Source: Saprospiraceae bacterium (GTDB lineage Bacteria > Bacteroidota > Bacteroidia > Chitinophagales > Saprospiraceae). Taken from it: 64,000 nt of DNA. The notes under the pieces are model-generated. The model did not search any database, was not told the origin of the DNA, and saw only the letters and a list, made by a program, of their open reading frames with translations. Each line of letters opens with the position of its first letter. Position 1 is the first letter of the stretch. Position numbers and translations under genes: made by a program. Below, one piece after another: positions 46,216-55,325 of the stretch. The stretch covers positions 15,166-79,165 of the forward strand of contig JALHQW010000001.1 of the NCBI GenBank assembly GCA_022841745.1, read 5' to 3'.

Positions 46216-46223
46216 TAGCTTTG
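46216..46223 (+). promoter_or_regulatory. -7 promoter element of the FKBP gene
   Basis: TAGCTTTG is a full TAnnTTTG match, 32 bases before the ATG at 46255. A TTTG box is not seen at the usual distance. Confidence 0.5.
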
Positions 46224-46254
46224 CAGGCGAATTCACTAAAATGCTTATAATTCA

Positions 46255-46920
46255 ATGAAAAAATTATTCCTCATTTGCCTTGGGCTGATTTTTCTTCAAA
46301 ACATCCGAGCCCAAGAACTAAAAAATCAGAAAGATTCACTCAGCTATGCGATGGGCGTTTTGATGGCCCAAAACCTGAAAAAGCAGGGAATGACCAATAT
46401 TGACCCCACAATTTTGGCAAAGGCCATGCAGGACCAATTTGCGAACAACACTTCGTTGATGGATTTCAATGCCTGCAATAAATATGTCATGGAAGTCCAG
46501 GGCAAGGAAAAAGAAGTGCAAAAGAAGCAGAACGCTTTAGCAGGCCAAGCCTACTTGACTTCAAACGGCCAACGAAAGGGCGTGGTCACGTTACCGAGTG
46601 GGCTTCAATATGAAGTTTTAACAGAAGGAACCGGAGCCATCCCAACTACAGCGAATAAAGTGAAGGTGCATTACACAGGTACTTTGATAGACGGTACCAT
46701 TTTCGATAGCTCCGTCCAAAGAGGCGAACCTATTGTTTTCCCTGTCACGGGCGTCATCAAAGGTTGGACCGAGGCCCTTCAATTGATGAAGGTAGGCTCA
46801 AAATGGAAATTGTTCATTCCCTCAGCCCTTGCTTATGGCGAACAAGGTGCAGCTGGCGGTAAAATCGGCCCGGGTGCCACCTTGATTTTTGAGGTGGAGT
46901 TACTTGGCATAGAGCCATAG
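46255..46920 (+). CDS. FKBP-type peptidyl-prolyl cis-trans isomerase, exported
   Basis: A 221-residue exported folding catalyst of the FkpA/Mip type. Signal peptide to about residue 19 (NIRAQ), an alpha-helical N-terminal dimer domain (about 20-105, DSLSYAMGVLMAQNLKKQG), then the FKBP domain (about 120-221) with VKVHYTGTLIDGTIFDSS, VIKGWTEALQLMKVGSKWKL and the terminal strand ATLIFEVELLGIE. It helps folding of exported proteins in the periplasm. A perfect terminator follows within 20 bases, so it is monocistronic. Confidence 0.95.
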   Translation: MKKLFLICLGLIFLQNIRAQELKNQKDSLSYAMGVLMAQNLKKQGMTNIDPTILAKAMQDQFANNTSLMDFNACNKYVMEVQGKEKEVQKKQNALAGQAYLTSNGQRKGVVTLPSGLQYEVLTEGTGAIPTTANKVKVHYTGTLIDGTIFDSSVQRGEPIVFPVTGVIKGWTEALQLMKVGSKWKLFIPSALAYGEQGAAGGKIGPGATLIFEVELLGIEP

Positions 46921-46939
46921 TAGCTCTCCCTAACCCAAT

Positions 46940-46985
46940 ACAAAAAGGTGGCACATCAACCGAGGTGCCACCTTTTTGTATTTTT
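46940..46985 (+). terminator. Terminator after the FKBP gene
   Basis: ACAAAAAGGTGGCAC (46940-46954) pairs perfectly with GTGCCACCTTTTTGT (46965-46979) around 10 bases, followed by ATTTTTG. Confidence 0.95.
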
Positions 46986-47022
46986 GCCCAAACAATTTTG
47001 ACGCCCCGAATTCAACTTTATC

Positions 47023-47712
47023 ATGCACATAGACATCATCACCGTCCATCCTGAATTGTTGGCAAGCCCATTTGAGCACAGCATCATGAAGCGTGCGCAA
47101 GAAAAGGGCTTGCTCAAGGTCGAAGTCCACGACCTGAGGGATTTTGGTTTCGGCAAACACCAGCAGGTGGACGACTACCAGTTCGGCGGCGGGGCAGGCA
47201 TGGTGATGATGGCAGAGCCCTTGGTGAACTGCATCGAAAAATTGCAGGCAGAGCGGCATTTTGATGAAATCATCTATTTGACTCCCGATGGAAAACGGCT
47301 GACCCAAGGCACCACCAACCAGCTTTCCTTGAAGCAAAACCTGCTGCTCATCTGTGGTCATTATAAAGGCATTGACGAGCGGGTGAGGGAGCATTTTGTT
47401 ACCCTCGAAATCTCCATCGGCGACTATGTGCTTTCGGGCGGTGAACTTCCGGCAGCCGTGCTGGTGGATGCCATCGGGCGTTTGATTCCGGGGGTATTGG
47501 GCGATGAAACGTCTGCCCTTTTCGATTCTTTTCAGGACAACCTATTGGCACCCCCGGTCTATACCCGGCCAGCCGAGTTCAGGGGATGGAAGGTACCGGA
47601 TATCTTGATGTCGGGGCACTTCGCCAAAATTGAAGAATGGCGCATGGAACAGGCGTTGCGCCGCACCGAAGAACGCAGGCCTGATTTATTGCAAAACCTT
47701 GACAAGCTTTGA
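47023..47712 (+). CDS. trmD: tRNA (guanine37-N1)-methyltransferase TrmD
   Basis: Methylates G37 next to the anticodon of tRNAs reading CNN codons, using S-adenosylmethionine, and so prevents frameshifting. At 229 residues it is a normal length. Family motifs of the SPOUT knot are present: [45 protein letters not shown] and the catalytic-region DSFQDNLL. The usual neighbours rpsP, rimM and rplS are absent; instead it overlaps a YjbR gene by 4 bp. Confidence 0.97.
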   Translation: MHIDIITVHPELLASPFEHSIMKRAQEKGLLKVEVHDLRDFGFGKHQQVDDYQFGGGAGMVMMAEPLVNCIEKLQAERHFDEIIYLTPDGKRLTQGTTNQLSLKQNLLLICGHYKGIDERVREHFVTLEISIGDYVLSGGELPAAVLVDAIGRLIPGVLGDETSALFDSFQDNLLAPPVYTRPAEFRGWKVPDILMSGHFAKIEEWRMEQALRRTEERRPDLLQNLDKL

Positions 47713-48068
47713 ACATCGAAGAATTCCGCAATTATTGCATAGCAAAAAAAGGGGTAGAGGAAACCTTTCCTTTTGGCGAACAAACACTTGTTTTCAAGGT
47801 ATTGGGAAAAATGTATGCCCTCACTGGCCTTGATGAAATCGAGTGCAGTGCCAACCTGAAATGCGACCCAGAATGGGCCATCGAATTGCGGGAGCAGCAC
47901 CCTGACGATATTGCGCCAGGCTACCACATGAGCAAAAAGCACTGGAACACCGTACGCTGCGAGGCTGGTTTGGACGATGGTTTTATTAAAAAACTCATTG
48001 ACCACTCCTACAACCTTGTTGTTTCCAGCCTGCCCAAAAAAATACAGGAAGAACTAAAGACCCTTTAA
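47709..48068 (+). CDS. MmcQ/YjbR family protein
   Basis: A 119-residue protein of the MmcQ/YjbR family (double-wing DNA-binding-like fold). Seen are the N-terminal helix ([20 protein letters not shown]), the sheet segment [13 protein letters not shown] and the conserved [10 protein letters not shown]. The start is TTG at 47709, overlapping the trmD stop as TTGA; no ATG is available near the conserved N-terminus. DNA binding is a structural guess for the family rather than a proven role. Co-transcribed with trmD and probably with the FAD oxidoreductase 11 bp downstream. Confidence 0.88.
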   Translation: MNIEEFRNYCIAKKGVEETFPFGEQTLVFKVLGKMYALTGLDEIECSANLKCDPEWAIELREQHPDDIAPGYHMSKKHWNTVRCEAGLDDGFIKKLIDHSYNLVVSSLPKKIQEELKTL

Positions 48069-48079
48069 CTCCCCTTGAT

Positions 48080-49180
48080 TTGTCAAGACCCACCGAATTT
48101 GATTTCATCATCGTTGGCCAAGGGCTGGCCGGCACCTTGCTTTCCCACTTCCTGTTGCTTGAAAACCAACGGGTCGCAGTAATTGACTACCCACATGAAG
48201 GTAGAACCTCGAACATCGCAGCTGGCCTTATCAACCCCGTCACGGGCCGCCGAATTGCCAAGAGCTGGCGTTTTGAAGAACAATGCTCGTTTGCCAAGCA
48301 GACCTACCGTGATTTTGAATTGCTGCTTGGGGCTAAGCTTTGGACTGAGCGACCGATTGCGAGGGCCTTGCACAGTAATTTTGAGGTAAATGAATGGCTA
48401 AGGCGCAGCAGCTTTCCCGAGTTCGAGGATTATCTGTTTGACGAGCCTGATATGACGCATTTTGAAGGGAAATTGCAAGCTCCTCATGCTTGGGGCGAGC
48501 TTCGGGGTGTTGCCCAGGTTGCGCTTCCTATTTTGATAGAAAAATGGCAGGAATACCTTTCGGCGAAAGGTATTTTCTTTTTGGATGATGTTGATTATCA
48601 ACAAATTGAGTTGATGGATAGCGATGTACGATACAAAGACTTCACAGCTAGGAACCTGGTTTTTTGCGAAGGCGCCAAGGCCGTTTCCAACCCATTTTTC
48701 AGCCACCTTCCATTTTTACCCACTAAAGGCGAATTGATGCTCATACGGATTCCAGGACTGGAATTCGAACGCATATTGAAACACAATATCTTTATCATAC
48801 CGCTTGGAGAGGGTTTGTACTGGGCAGGTGCGACGAGCAGGTATGAGTTCGATGGGCCATCCCCCAGCGAATATGGCCGTGATTTTCTAGTAGAAGAATT
48901 GGAGAAAACATTAGCCTTGCCCTTCGAGATAATCCAACATTTAGCTGGAATCCGGCCAACGGTGGCTGATGTTAGGCCATTCTTGGGTCGGCATCCTGAC
49001 TACCCCAGCCTAAGCATTTTCAATGGTTTGGGCACAAAGGGGGCTTTGATGGGGCCTTTCTTTGCGAGGCAAATGGCAAGTTACTTGCTTGGCAAGGGAC
49101 AGTTGGACGAAGAAGTGGACATAATTCGAGTGGGCAATGCAGCCCGGAAGGGGCATGATTTCAAGAAACCCTCCCTTTGA
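48080..49180 (+). CDS. FAD-dependent oxidoreductase (DAO family)
   Basis: A 366-residue cytosolic flavoenzyme. The Rossmann motif VGQGLAGTLLSHFLL sits at about residues 12-26 and the DAO signature continues with GLINPVTGRRIAKSW. The C-terminal nucleotide motif GTKGALMGPFFARQMA closes the fold. The overall pattern is close to glycine oxidase and the oxidase half of MnmC, but there is no methyltransferase domain. The start is TTG at 48080, the second TTG in succession. Substrate is not identifiable; a D-amino acid or N-substituted glycine is possible. Confidence 0.87.
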   Translation: MSRPTEFDFIIVGQGLAGTLLSHFLLLENQRVAVIDYPHEGRTSNIAAGLINPVTGRRIAKSWRFEEQCSFAKQTYRDFELLLGAKLWTERPIARALHSNFEVNEWLRRSSFPEFEDYLFDEPDMTHFEGKLQAPHAWGELRGVAQVALPILIEKWQEYLSAKGIFFLDDVDYQQIELMDSDVRYKDFTARNLVFCEGAKAVSNPFFSHLPFLPTKGELMLIRIPGLEFERILKHNIFIIPLGEGLYWAGATSRYEFDGPSPSEYGRDFLVEELEKTLALPFEIIQHLAGIRPTVADVRPFLGRHPDYPSLSIFNGLGTKGALMGPFFARQMASYLLGKGQLDEEVDIIRVGNAARKGHDFKKPSL

Positions 49181-49249
49181 AATTTTAAATTTCGGGCAAT
49201 TGGCACATCCCCATTTGTTGGGATTTTTTGTGATTGGTCATGCCTGCCG

Positions 49250-49279
49250 TTGAAGTCCACCTGAATTGCCGTAACTTTG
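49250..49279 (+). promoter_or_regulatory. Promoter of the amine oxidase gene
   Basis: TTG (49250-49252), 19 bases, then TAACTTTG (49272-49279), a full -7 match; about 18-23 bases to the ATG at 49303. Confidence 0.65.
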
Positions 49280-49302
49280 GACACCATAACAAATTCATAA
49301 CC

Positions 49303-50754
49303 ATGAAGCGAAGGAAGTTCCTGCAACAATTGGGCTATTCTGTGCCCAGTGCCATCCTCCTGCAATCCTTGTTCGCAGCTTGCGGCAACAAGTCAACCGA
49401 TGATGAAGCCCCCCCTGAAATTGTCAAGGATAAAAAATTTGAAGACTACACAGTAGTTATAGTAGGTGCAGGCGCAGCTGGACTGTATGCTGGCTGGTAC
49501 TTACAAGAGCGTGGTTTCAATGTAAAAATCTTGGAAGCATCCAATAGGGTAGGCGGAAGGGTGAAAAGCCTAAAAGGTTTTGCCGATTTTGACATTGAAC
49601 TGGGGGCTGAGGAAATCCACGGTGACAAGACAAGGTTGTATGAAATTGCAGTGAACCAAGTAGGAGCCAAGTTGAATGATACTACCACCAAAGATTATTA
49701 CTTTTTCAAAGAAAACCTTGGCAGCATGACCGAACCCCCGCTCAAGACCGAGTCGGAAGCTGGTAACTATGCTGAATTTGTAAAAACCATGCAGTTCGTT
49801 GAAAATGCACCGCTTTACACGGGCCCAGACAAAACCGTGGAACAGGTGTTTTCGACTTCCGGAATTTCCTGGAACATGTTCGGTGTGGCGAATGGGATTT
49901 TGGGAAATGAATACGGCACCTCAAACAACCGTTTGAGCATAAAAGGAATGGCAGAAGAAGACAGCCTTTGGGCGGCTGGGGACGAAAGCTATACCTTGAA
50001 GGACATGTCCCTGCTTTCTGTCATGGAAACCAAGTTTGCCCCAGTGCTGGACAAAGTGGTGAAGAACGCTCAGGTAAAGAAGATAGACTATTCTGGCGAC
50101 AAGGTCATATTGACCGACCAACTCAACAAAACCTACGAGGCAGACAGGGTCATCATTACCGTTCCCTTGACCGTTTTGAAGGACGATGACATCAACTTTG
50201 TACCAGCATTGCCCTCTACCAAATTGGACGCCTATTCAAATATCGGAATGGGAGGTGGCATAAAAGCTATTTTCAAATTCAGCCAACCTTTCTGGGAGAC
50301 CCTTACCGACAGTAAGCTCGGCTCCATAATTGGATACAATGAAGTGCCTGAGCTTTGGGCAACTGCAGTTGGCAGAGGGACTACCCCGGTGTTAACTGCT
50401 TTTGTGATGGGTGAAAAAGGAGAACAGTTTGGTTCCATGTCGCCCAATGATGCCAAAGGTATTTTGTTAGGCCATTTTGATAATATTTTCGGAAACAACA
50501 CAGCGTCTCAATCCATTTTGCAAGATGGGTTTCATCTTCAGGATTGGGGCAAAGAACCTTTCATTAGGGGTGCCTATTCGTATCCAATCGTCGGAGGCGG
50601 TTTGATATTCAGGAAGGAACTTGCAGCGAGCGTGGGCGACAGGTTGTTCTTTGCTGGTGAAGCCACTCATTTTGAAGGGCACAGCGGAACGGTACATGGC
50701 GCCATTGAGACAGCCATAAGGGCAAAGGATGAAGTTGAAGCAAGTGTTTCTTGA
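49303..50754 (+). CDS. Flavin amine oxidase, Tat-exported lipoprotein
   Basis: About 483 residues. The N-terminus MKRRKFLQQLGYSV has a twin-arginine motif (RRKFL) and is followed by a lipobox with Cys27 (LFAAC), so the folded flavoprotein is probably exported by Tat and lipid-anchored. FAD binding is shown by VGAGAAGLYAGWYLQERGF and the RVGGRVKS loop (about 50-85), and by the C-terminal LFFAGEATHFEGHSGTVHGA motif (about 445-465) of monoamine oxidases. I start at 49303 since the promoter at 49250-49279 lies inside the longer frame from 49234. It should oxidise a primary or secondary amine; substrate unknown. Confidence 0.93.
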   Translation: MKRRKFLQQLGYSVPSAILLQSLFAACGNKSTDDEAPPEIVKDKKFEDYTVVIVGAGAAGLYAGWYLQERGFNVKILEASNRVGGRVKSLKGFADFDIELGAEEIHGDKTRLYEIAVNQVGAKLNDTTTKDYYFFKENLGSMTEPPLKTESEAGNYAEFVKTMQFVENAPLYTGPDKTVEQVFSTSGISWNMFGVANGILGNEYGTSNNRLSIKGMAEEDSLWAAGDESYTLKDMSLLSVMETKFAPVLDKVVKNAQVKKIDYSGDKVILTDQLNKTYEADRVIITVPLTVLKDDDINFVPALPSTKLDAYSNIGMGGGIKAIFKFSQPFWETLTDSKLGSIIGYNEVPELWATAVGRGTTPVLTAFVMGEKGEQFGSMSPNDAKGILLGHFDNIFGNNTASQSILQDGFHLQDWGKEPFIRGAYSYPIVGGGLIFRKELAASVGDRLFFAGEATHFEGHSGTVHGAIETAIRAKDEVEASVS

Positions 50755-50854
50755 AAAACTTAGCAAAAGTTTGGAGTGAACGTATTTTTTTGTCATATAC
50801 GAGAGGTTGTTTTGCGAATTATTCAATAATGAAATAATTGACGGTTTTGTGACT

Positions 50855-50884
50855 AAAAGCCTAGTTTTACCTTCTGGCTTTTTA
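50855..50884 (+). terminator. Terminator after the amine oxidase gene
   Basis: AAAAGCC (50855-50861) and GGCTTTT (50876-50882) form a 7-bp stem with a 14-base loop and a short T tract, about 100 bases past the stop. Confidence 0.45.
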
Positions 50885-50930
50885 TTAATAAAGGGAAATA
50901 TTTTTTTAGAAAAAAATACAATTTAATTTT

Positions 50931-50957
50931 TTTGGTATGAATCTTTCTATACCTTTG
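50931..50957 (+). promoter_or_regulatory. Promoter of the beta-helix gene
   Basis: TACCTTTG (50950-50957) is a full -7 match. The nearest TTTG (50931-50934) is 15 bases upstream, shorter than usual. The implied leader is about 135 bases, much longer than those of other genes here. Confidence 0.5.
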
Positions 50958-51097
50958 CCCAAGAGAAAGAAAGAAAGAAGATTTATTTGGCCCTCATTAT
51001 CCAACCTACGCTGTAACAAGCATTTCTATCCAATTTAGCGTTACCGAGGCAATCCATGCCTTATCTGCATTAGAATTTCTTCCCATGGCATCCTTGA

Positions 51098-52126
51098 ATG
51101 CCCAAAATTTTTATTCAGAAATATTTTCGTAACCGACTAAATTCAAAGCGATTGAAACCGACTTTGCTTGTAACATTGTTTTTGGCGCTTTGCTGCCAAG
51201 CACAATCACAAATCACATACGTAAGTCAGGGTGCCAAAGGGAACGGCACTTCTTGGTCAGACGCCACTGGTGACTTGGCATCAGCCTTGGCAAATGCCAC
51301 TTCTGGTGCACAGGTTTGGGTTGCCCAAGGCACCTACAAACCGACCGCTGACACTGATCGCAAAGCCTCCTTTATTGTAAAGGACGGTGTGAAGTTGTAT
51401 GGCAACTTCAATGGCACGGAGACATCTATTGACCAACGTACAAGTGCTCCAAGTGCAACCATACTTAGTGGTGAAATGGGCCAAGCTGGCCAGACTGACA
51501 ATGCCTACAATGTGGTTTTGATGAAAAATGTCGGTGCATCTACCATTTTGGATGGGTTCGTCATCACCGCAGGCAATGCAAATGGTCAACCAAAAGACGC
51601 CATGAATACTCGTTGTGGTGGTGCTATCTATATTGATGGTGAAAATGGAAGCAGCAAGCCAACTATCAGCAACTGCGAATTCATCAAGAACCTTGGCCGT
51701 GACGGCGCTGCCGTTTACAACAACGGACGCAGCGGCGAAAGCAGCCCAGTATTTATAAATTGCATTTTCAAAGGAAACGAAGCTGGTTTGGATGGTGGTG
51801 CAATCTACAATGACGGTAGGCTTAGGGGCAAGAGCAACCCAACGTTCACCAACTGCAAATTTGAAAGGAACATGGGTACTTATGGTGGTGCAATCTGCAA
51901 TTCAACGGAAGACGGCACCTGCAACCTGACCCTCGAAAATTGCGTTTTCAACGAAAATGCAGCCTATCTTCGTGGTGGTGCTATATTTAGCCTCAATGGC
52001 GATGAAAAATGCTATACTGAACTACTCAACTGCAAGTTCACTGCAAACTTCCCGGATGACCAGAACATGATTTTCACAACCACTGCCTCCCGTGATGGAG
52101 CTTACAAAATTGCGGGACAGGACTAA
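51098..52126 (+). CDS. Secreted right-handed beta-helix protein
   Basis: A 342-residue protein with a signal peptide preceded by a long basic stretch (KYFRNRLNSKRLKP), cleaved near residue 38 (CCQAQS). After an opening region typical of DUF1565/pectate-lyase-like proteins (GNGTSWSDATGDLASALANA and WVAQGTYKPT), repeats of the polymorphic outer-membrane type follow: NCEFIKNLGRDGAAVYNNG, NCIFKGNEAGLDGGAIYNDG, NCKFERNMGTYGGAICNS and NCVFNENAAYLRGGAIFS, about 35-40 residues each. These form rungs of a parallel beta-helix. Unlike many relatives it has no T9SS tail; it ends KIAGQD. Catalytic residues were not identified. Confidence 0.85.
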   Translation: MPKIFIQKYFRNRLNSKRLKPTLLVTLFLALCCQAQSQITYVSQGAKGNGTSWSDATGDLASALANATSGAQVWVAQGTYKPTADTDRKASFIVKDGVKLYGNFNGTETSIDQRTSAPSATILSGEMGQAGQTDNAYNVVLMKNVGASTILDGFVITAGNANGQPKDAMNTRCGGAIYIDGENGSSKPTISNCEFIKNLGRDGAAVYNNGRSGESSPVFINCIFKGNEAGLDGGAIYNDGRLRGKSNPTFTNCKFERNMGTYGGAICNSTEDGTCNLTLENCVFNENAAYLRGGAIFSLNGDEKCYTELLNCKFTANFPDDQNMIFTTTASRDGAYKIAGQD

Positions 52127-52238
52127 AATACAAACCAATTGGAATTAACTGAGGCATCTTAAAACAGCAGACAAAACCAACTTTTTTCGTGATTCACTGG
52201 CAATGTTAGTTCCACAAAAATTGTCTCAAAACTGATGG

Positions 52239-52272
52239 AGGTGTTCAAGTACAGACTTGAACACCTTTTTTA
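52239..52272 (+). terminator. Terminator after the beta-helix gene
   Basis: AGGTGTTCAAGT (52239-52250) pairs perfectly with ACTTGAACACCT (52255-52266) around ACAG, followed by TTTTTATTT. Confidence 0.92.
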
Positions 52273-52325
52273 TTTCGGCCACTGCCGTATCTTGCCCGTT
52301 GGGAAAACCTTCCCATTCCGCAGCA

Positions 52326-54230
52326 ATGCCGACTCCGCACGAAATACTCAAGCAATACTGGGGTTTTGACCAGTTCAGGCCACTTCAGGAAGACATTATC
52401 CGCTCCACACTGGAAGGAAATGATGGCTTGGCTTTGTTGCCAACTGGCGGCGGCAAGTCCATCTGCTTTCAAGTACCCGCTCTTTGCATGGATGGGGTTT
52501 GCATCGTTGTCTCTCCACTCATTGCCCTAATGAAAGACCAGGTGGCCAACCTGAAAAAGCATGAAATTGCGGCAGCCGCCATTTTCTCGGGTATGGCCGC
52601 AAGGGAAATTGACCGAATCCTTGACAATGCGGCCTACGGAGGCCTCAAATTCCTCTACCTCTCGCCAGAACGCTTGACTACGGAACTCGTTCGTGAACGC
52701 ATCAAAAAAATGAAGGTCTGCCTGCTGGCCGTTGACGAGGCACATTGCATTTCCCAATGGGGATACGACTTCAGGCCACCTTATCTTCAAATTGCCGAAA
52801 TTAGGGATTTGATACCCCAAATTCCAGTCCTCGCCTTGACAGCTACCGCCACACCAGAAGTCGTGATTGATATTCAAGAAAAACTGTTGTTCAAGCGCAA
52901 AAACGTTTTTCAGAAGAGCTTTTCAAGGCCCAACCTTTCCTATGTCGTGCTGAACGAAGAGAACAAGAGTGCCAAGCTGCTCGACATTCTTAGAAAAGTG
53001 AAAGGTTCGGGTGTTGTCTATGCCCGAAACCGAAAAATGACAAAGGATATCGCTCGATTCTTGGTGGAAAACAAGATTTCGGCCGATTTTTACCATGCTG
53101 GCCTGCCACCCGATGAGCGTTCGAGCAAACAGGAGGCATGGATTTCGGGGCGTACTGCCATCATGGCCTGTACCAATGCCTTCGGGATGGGGATTGACAA
53201 ACCCGATGTCCGAACAGTTGTCCACCTGGATTTGCCAGATAGCTTGGAAGCCTATTTCCAGGAAGCTGGCCGGGCTGGGCGGGATGGTAAAAAATCCTTT
53301 GCTGTGCTATTGTATGCTGAAGAAGACAAGCGCAGCTTGGAGCGCAACCTTGAGGTGGCATTTCCGCCCATGCAAGACATTCGACAGGTGTATCGGGCCT
53401 TGGGGAGTTATTTCCAGTTGGCGGTAGGTGCTGGTGAGTTCCAGACTTTCGATTTCGATATCGGCGATTTCTGCAAGAATTTCCAGTTGGATGTTATCAA
53501 AGTCCATTCCTGCCTACGCATTCTGGAACAGGAAGGCTGGCTGGTGTTGACCGAGTCTGTTTGGATGCCAGCGAGCTTCATGGTACTGGTGACGAGGGAA
53601 CAGCTTTATGATTATCAATTGAAAAACCCTGGACTAGACCCCGTCATAAAATCACTGCTCCGACTGTCGGAGGGTGGGTTCCAGCATTTTGTGCAGGTGA
53701 ACGAGGCCGCAGTAGCAAGGCTGCTAAAAACGACCCCGGACAAGGTGCTGCCGGCCATTCAACGCCTCCACAATGAGCGAATCATTGAATACCGCCCATT
53801 GAAAGACAAGCCACAGTTGACTTTCACGAAAGAGAGGGTGGACAGTAATAACTTGACTATTGACCTCGACAGTTATAACCTGCGCAAGGAACGCCAGCGA
53901 AAGCGCATTGCCAAGGCCATCGCCTATGCGACGACGGCCCGATGCCGCAGCCAAATGCTCTTGGAATACTTCGGGGAAGAAGGCCCAACTTGCGGTGTTT
54001 GCGATGTTTGCCTTGGTCGTACAAAATCCGAATTGTCAGCCGAAGATTTTGAACGTTATAAGTTGAAAATCAAGCAGTTGATAGTAGCTGAACGTATCAC
54101 CGAACAGCAATTGAAGGAGGCTTTTTCATCCAATCGGCAACAGGCGGTCATCCAAGCATTGTCCTATCTGATGGATGAAGGCTTGGTCAACGTCGAGTCG
54201 GGAATCTTAACATGGAAAACCAAGCCATGA
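52326..54230 (+). CDS. recQ: RecQ-family ATP-dependent DNA helicase
   Basis: A 634-residue 3'-5' DNA helicase. Motif 0 (YWGFDQFRPLQ), Walker A with Lys44 (LLPTGGGKS), DEAH at 137-140, motif III (ALTATATPEV), FGMGIDKPDVR (motif V) and QEAGRAGRDG (motif VI) are all present. The zinc-binding RQC part has four cysteines (ARCRSQML ... CGVCDVC). A classic HRDC domain is not evident at the C-terminus. I start at 52326: the open frame from 52257 begins inside the terminator of the previous gene, and MPTPHEILKQYWGF is the usual RecQ beginning. It overlaps the glycosyltransferase gene by 4 bp. Confidence 0.95.
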   Translation: MPTPHEILKQYWGFDQFRPLQEDIIRSTLEGNDGLALLPTGGGKSICFQVPALCMDGVCIVVSPLIALMKDQVANLKKHEIAAAAIFSGMAAREIDRILDNAAYGGLKFLYLSPERLTTELVRERIKKMKVCLLAVDEAHCISQWGYDFRPPYLQIAEIRDLIPQIPVLALTATATPEVVIDIQEKLLFKRKNVFQKSFSRPNLSYVVLNEENKSAKLLDILRKVKGSGVVYARNRKMTKDIARFLVENKISADFYHAGLPPDERSSKQEAWISGRTAIMACTNAFGMGIDKPDVRTVVHLDLPDSLEAYFQEAGRAGRDGKKSFAVLLYAEEDKRSLERNLEVAFPPMQDIRQVYRALGSYFQLAVGAGEFQTFDFDIGDFCKNFQLDVIKVHSCLRILEQEGWLVLTESVWMPASFMVLVTREQLYDYQLKNPGLDPVIKSLLRLSEGGFQHFVQVNEAAVARLLKTTPDKVLPAIQRLHNERIIEYRPLKDKPQLTFTKERVDSNNLTIDLDSYNLRKERQRKRIAKAIAYATTARCRSQMLLEYFGEEGPTCGVCDVCLGRTKSELSAEDFERYKLKIKQLIVAERITEQQLKEAFSSNRQQAVIQALSYLMDEGLVNVESGILTWKTKP

Positions 54231-55321
54231 AACGAATCCTATGCACCGTAAGCAACGACCTCACCTACGACCAGCGGATGATTCGTGTCTGCTCGACCTT
54301 GGCGAAGGCAGGGCATTCGGTCACCCTTTATGGCAGGGAACTCCCCGAATCAAGGCCATTGACCAACCAGCCATTTGCGCAGCGAAGGATGAAGCTGTTT
54401 TTCAACGAGGGCAAGCTGTTTTACTTGGAACTGAACCTCCGGCTGCTTGGCGTTTTGCTTTTTTGCAAGTTCGATGTGGTCTATGCGGTGGACTTGGACA
54501 CTTTGCTCCCAGCGAGGTTGGTTGCTTTTTTTAGAAGGAAAAAACTTGTTTTTGATGCCCACGAATACTTCACGGAAGTGCCAGAATTGGTGGGAAGGCC
54601 CTTTTCCAAAAAAGCCTGGGAGCTTGCTGCAAGATGGGCGATTCCCGGGGTGAAACATGCCATAACAGTGGGCCAGTGCCTCGCCGAGGTCATGGGAGAA
54701 AGGTATGGCCTGTCCTTTACTGTTGTTCGGAACCTGCCCTTCAAGAGCGCCGCATCCGCAACGAAAGAGAATAGCCAATCCTTTGTCCTGATTTACCAGG
54801 GTGTACTGAACGACGGCAGGGGGTTGGAGGAGTCAATTCTTGCCATGAGACAACTGGATGGCGCAGAATTATGGTTATGTGGAGAGGGCGACCTGTCCCA
54901 ATTTTTGCGTGATTTAGTGGTAAGGCATGGCTTGGGCGACAAGGTCAAGTTCATGGGGAAACTCCCTCCAGACAAACTCGCTGAACTGACCAATAAGGCT
55001 GATTTAGGACTCAACTTATTGAAAAAAAAAGGTTTGAACTACTACTATTCGTTGGCGAACAAAGCTGCTGACTATATTCAGGCAGGCTTGCCGTCGTTGG
55101 CCATGCGGTTCCCTGAGTATGTCAAATTGAACGAGCAGTACGGTGTTTTTGAGCTTTTGGACGACTTGGAACCCGAACAGATAGCAGCTGCGGTAAAGGC
55201 ATTGCGGAGCAACAAAAACCGCTACGACGAGCTGGCCGCCAATTGCCGCAAGGCAGCAACAGAACTGAATTGGGAGCAAGAATCCAAGCGGCTGCTTGAG
55301 CTTTTCGACCGCCTCGATTGA
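54227..55321 (+). CDS. Glycosyltransferase, GT-B fold (GT4-like)
   Basis: A 364-residue sugar transferase. The N-terminal half resembles GT-B acceptor domains (DLTYDQRMIRVCSTLAKAGH, LVFDAHEYFTEVPELV); the C-terminal donor domain shows YQGVLNDGRGLEESILAM, LCGEGDL, VKFMGKLPPDKL and the carboxy-rich loop around LANKAADYIQAGLPSL. Donor and acceptor are unknown. I start at ATG 54227, overlapping the recQ stop as ATGA; an upstream ATG at 54212 is possible. Translational coupling with recQ is likely, though a functional link is not obvious. Confidence 0.88.
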   Translation: MKRILCTVSNDLTYDQRMIRVCSTLAKAGHSVTLYGRELPESRPLTNQPFAQRRMKLFFNEGKLFYLELNLRLLGVLLFCKFDVVYAVDLDTLLPARLVAFFRRKKLVFDAHEYFTEVPELVGRPFSKKAWELAARWAIPGVKHAITVGQCLAEVMGERYGLSFTVVRNLPFKSAASATKENSQSFVLIYQGVLNDGRGLEESILAMRQLDGAELWLCGEGDLSQFLRDLVVRHGLGDKVKFMGKLPPDKLAELTNKADLGLNLLKKKGLNYYYSLANKAADYIQAGLPSLAMRFPEYVKLNEQYGVFELLDDLEPEQIAAAVKALRSNKNRYDELAANCRKAATELNWEQESKRLLELFDRLD

Positions 55322-55325
55322 GCCT

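Noticed and set aside
52257-52325. Longer N-terminus for RecQ
   Set aside because: It would begin inside the perfect terminator at 52239-52272, and the RecQ family starts near MPTPHEILKQ.
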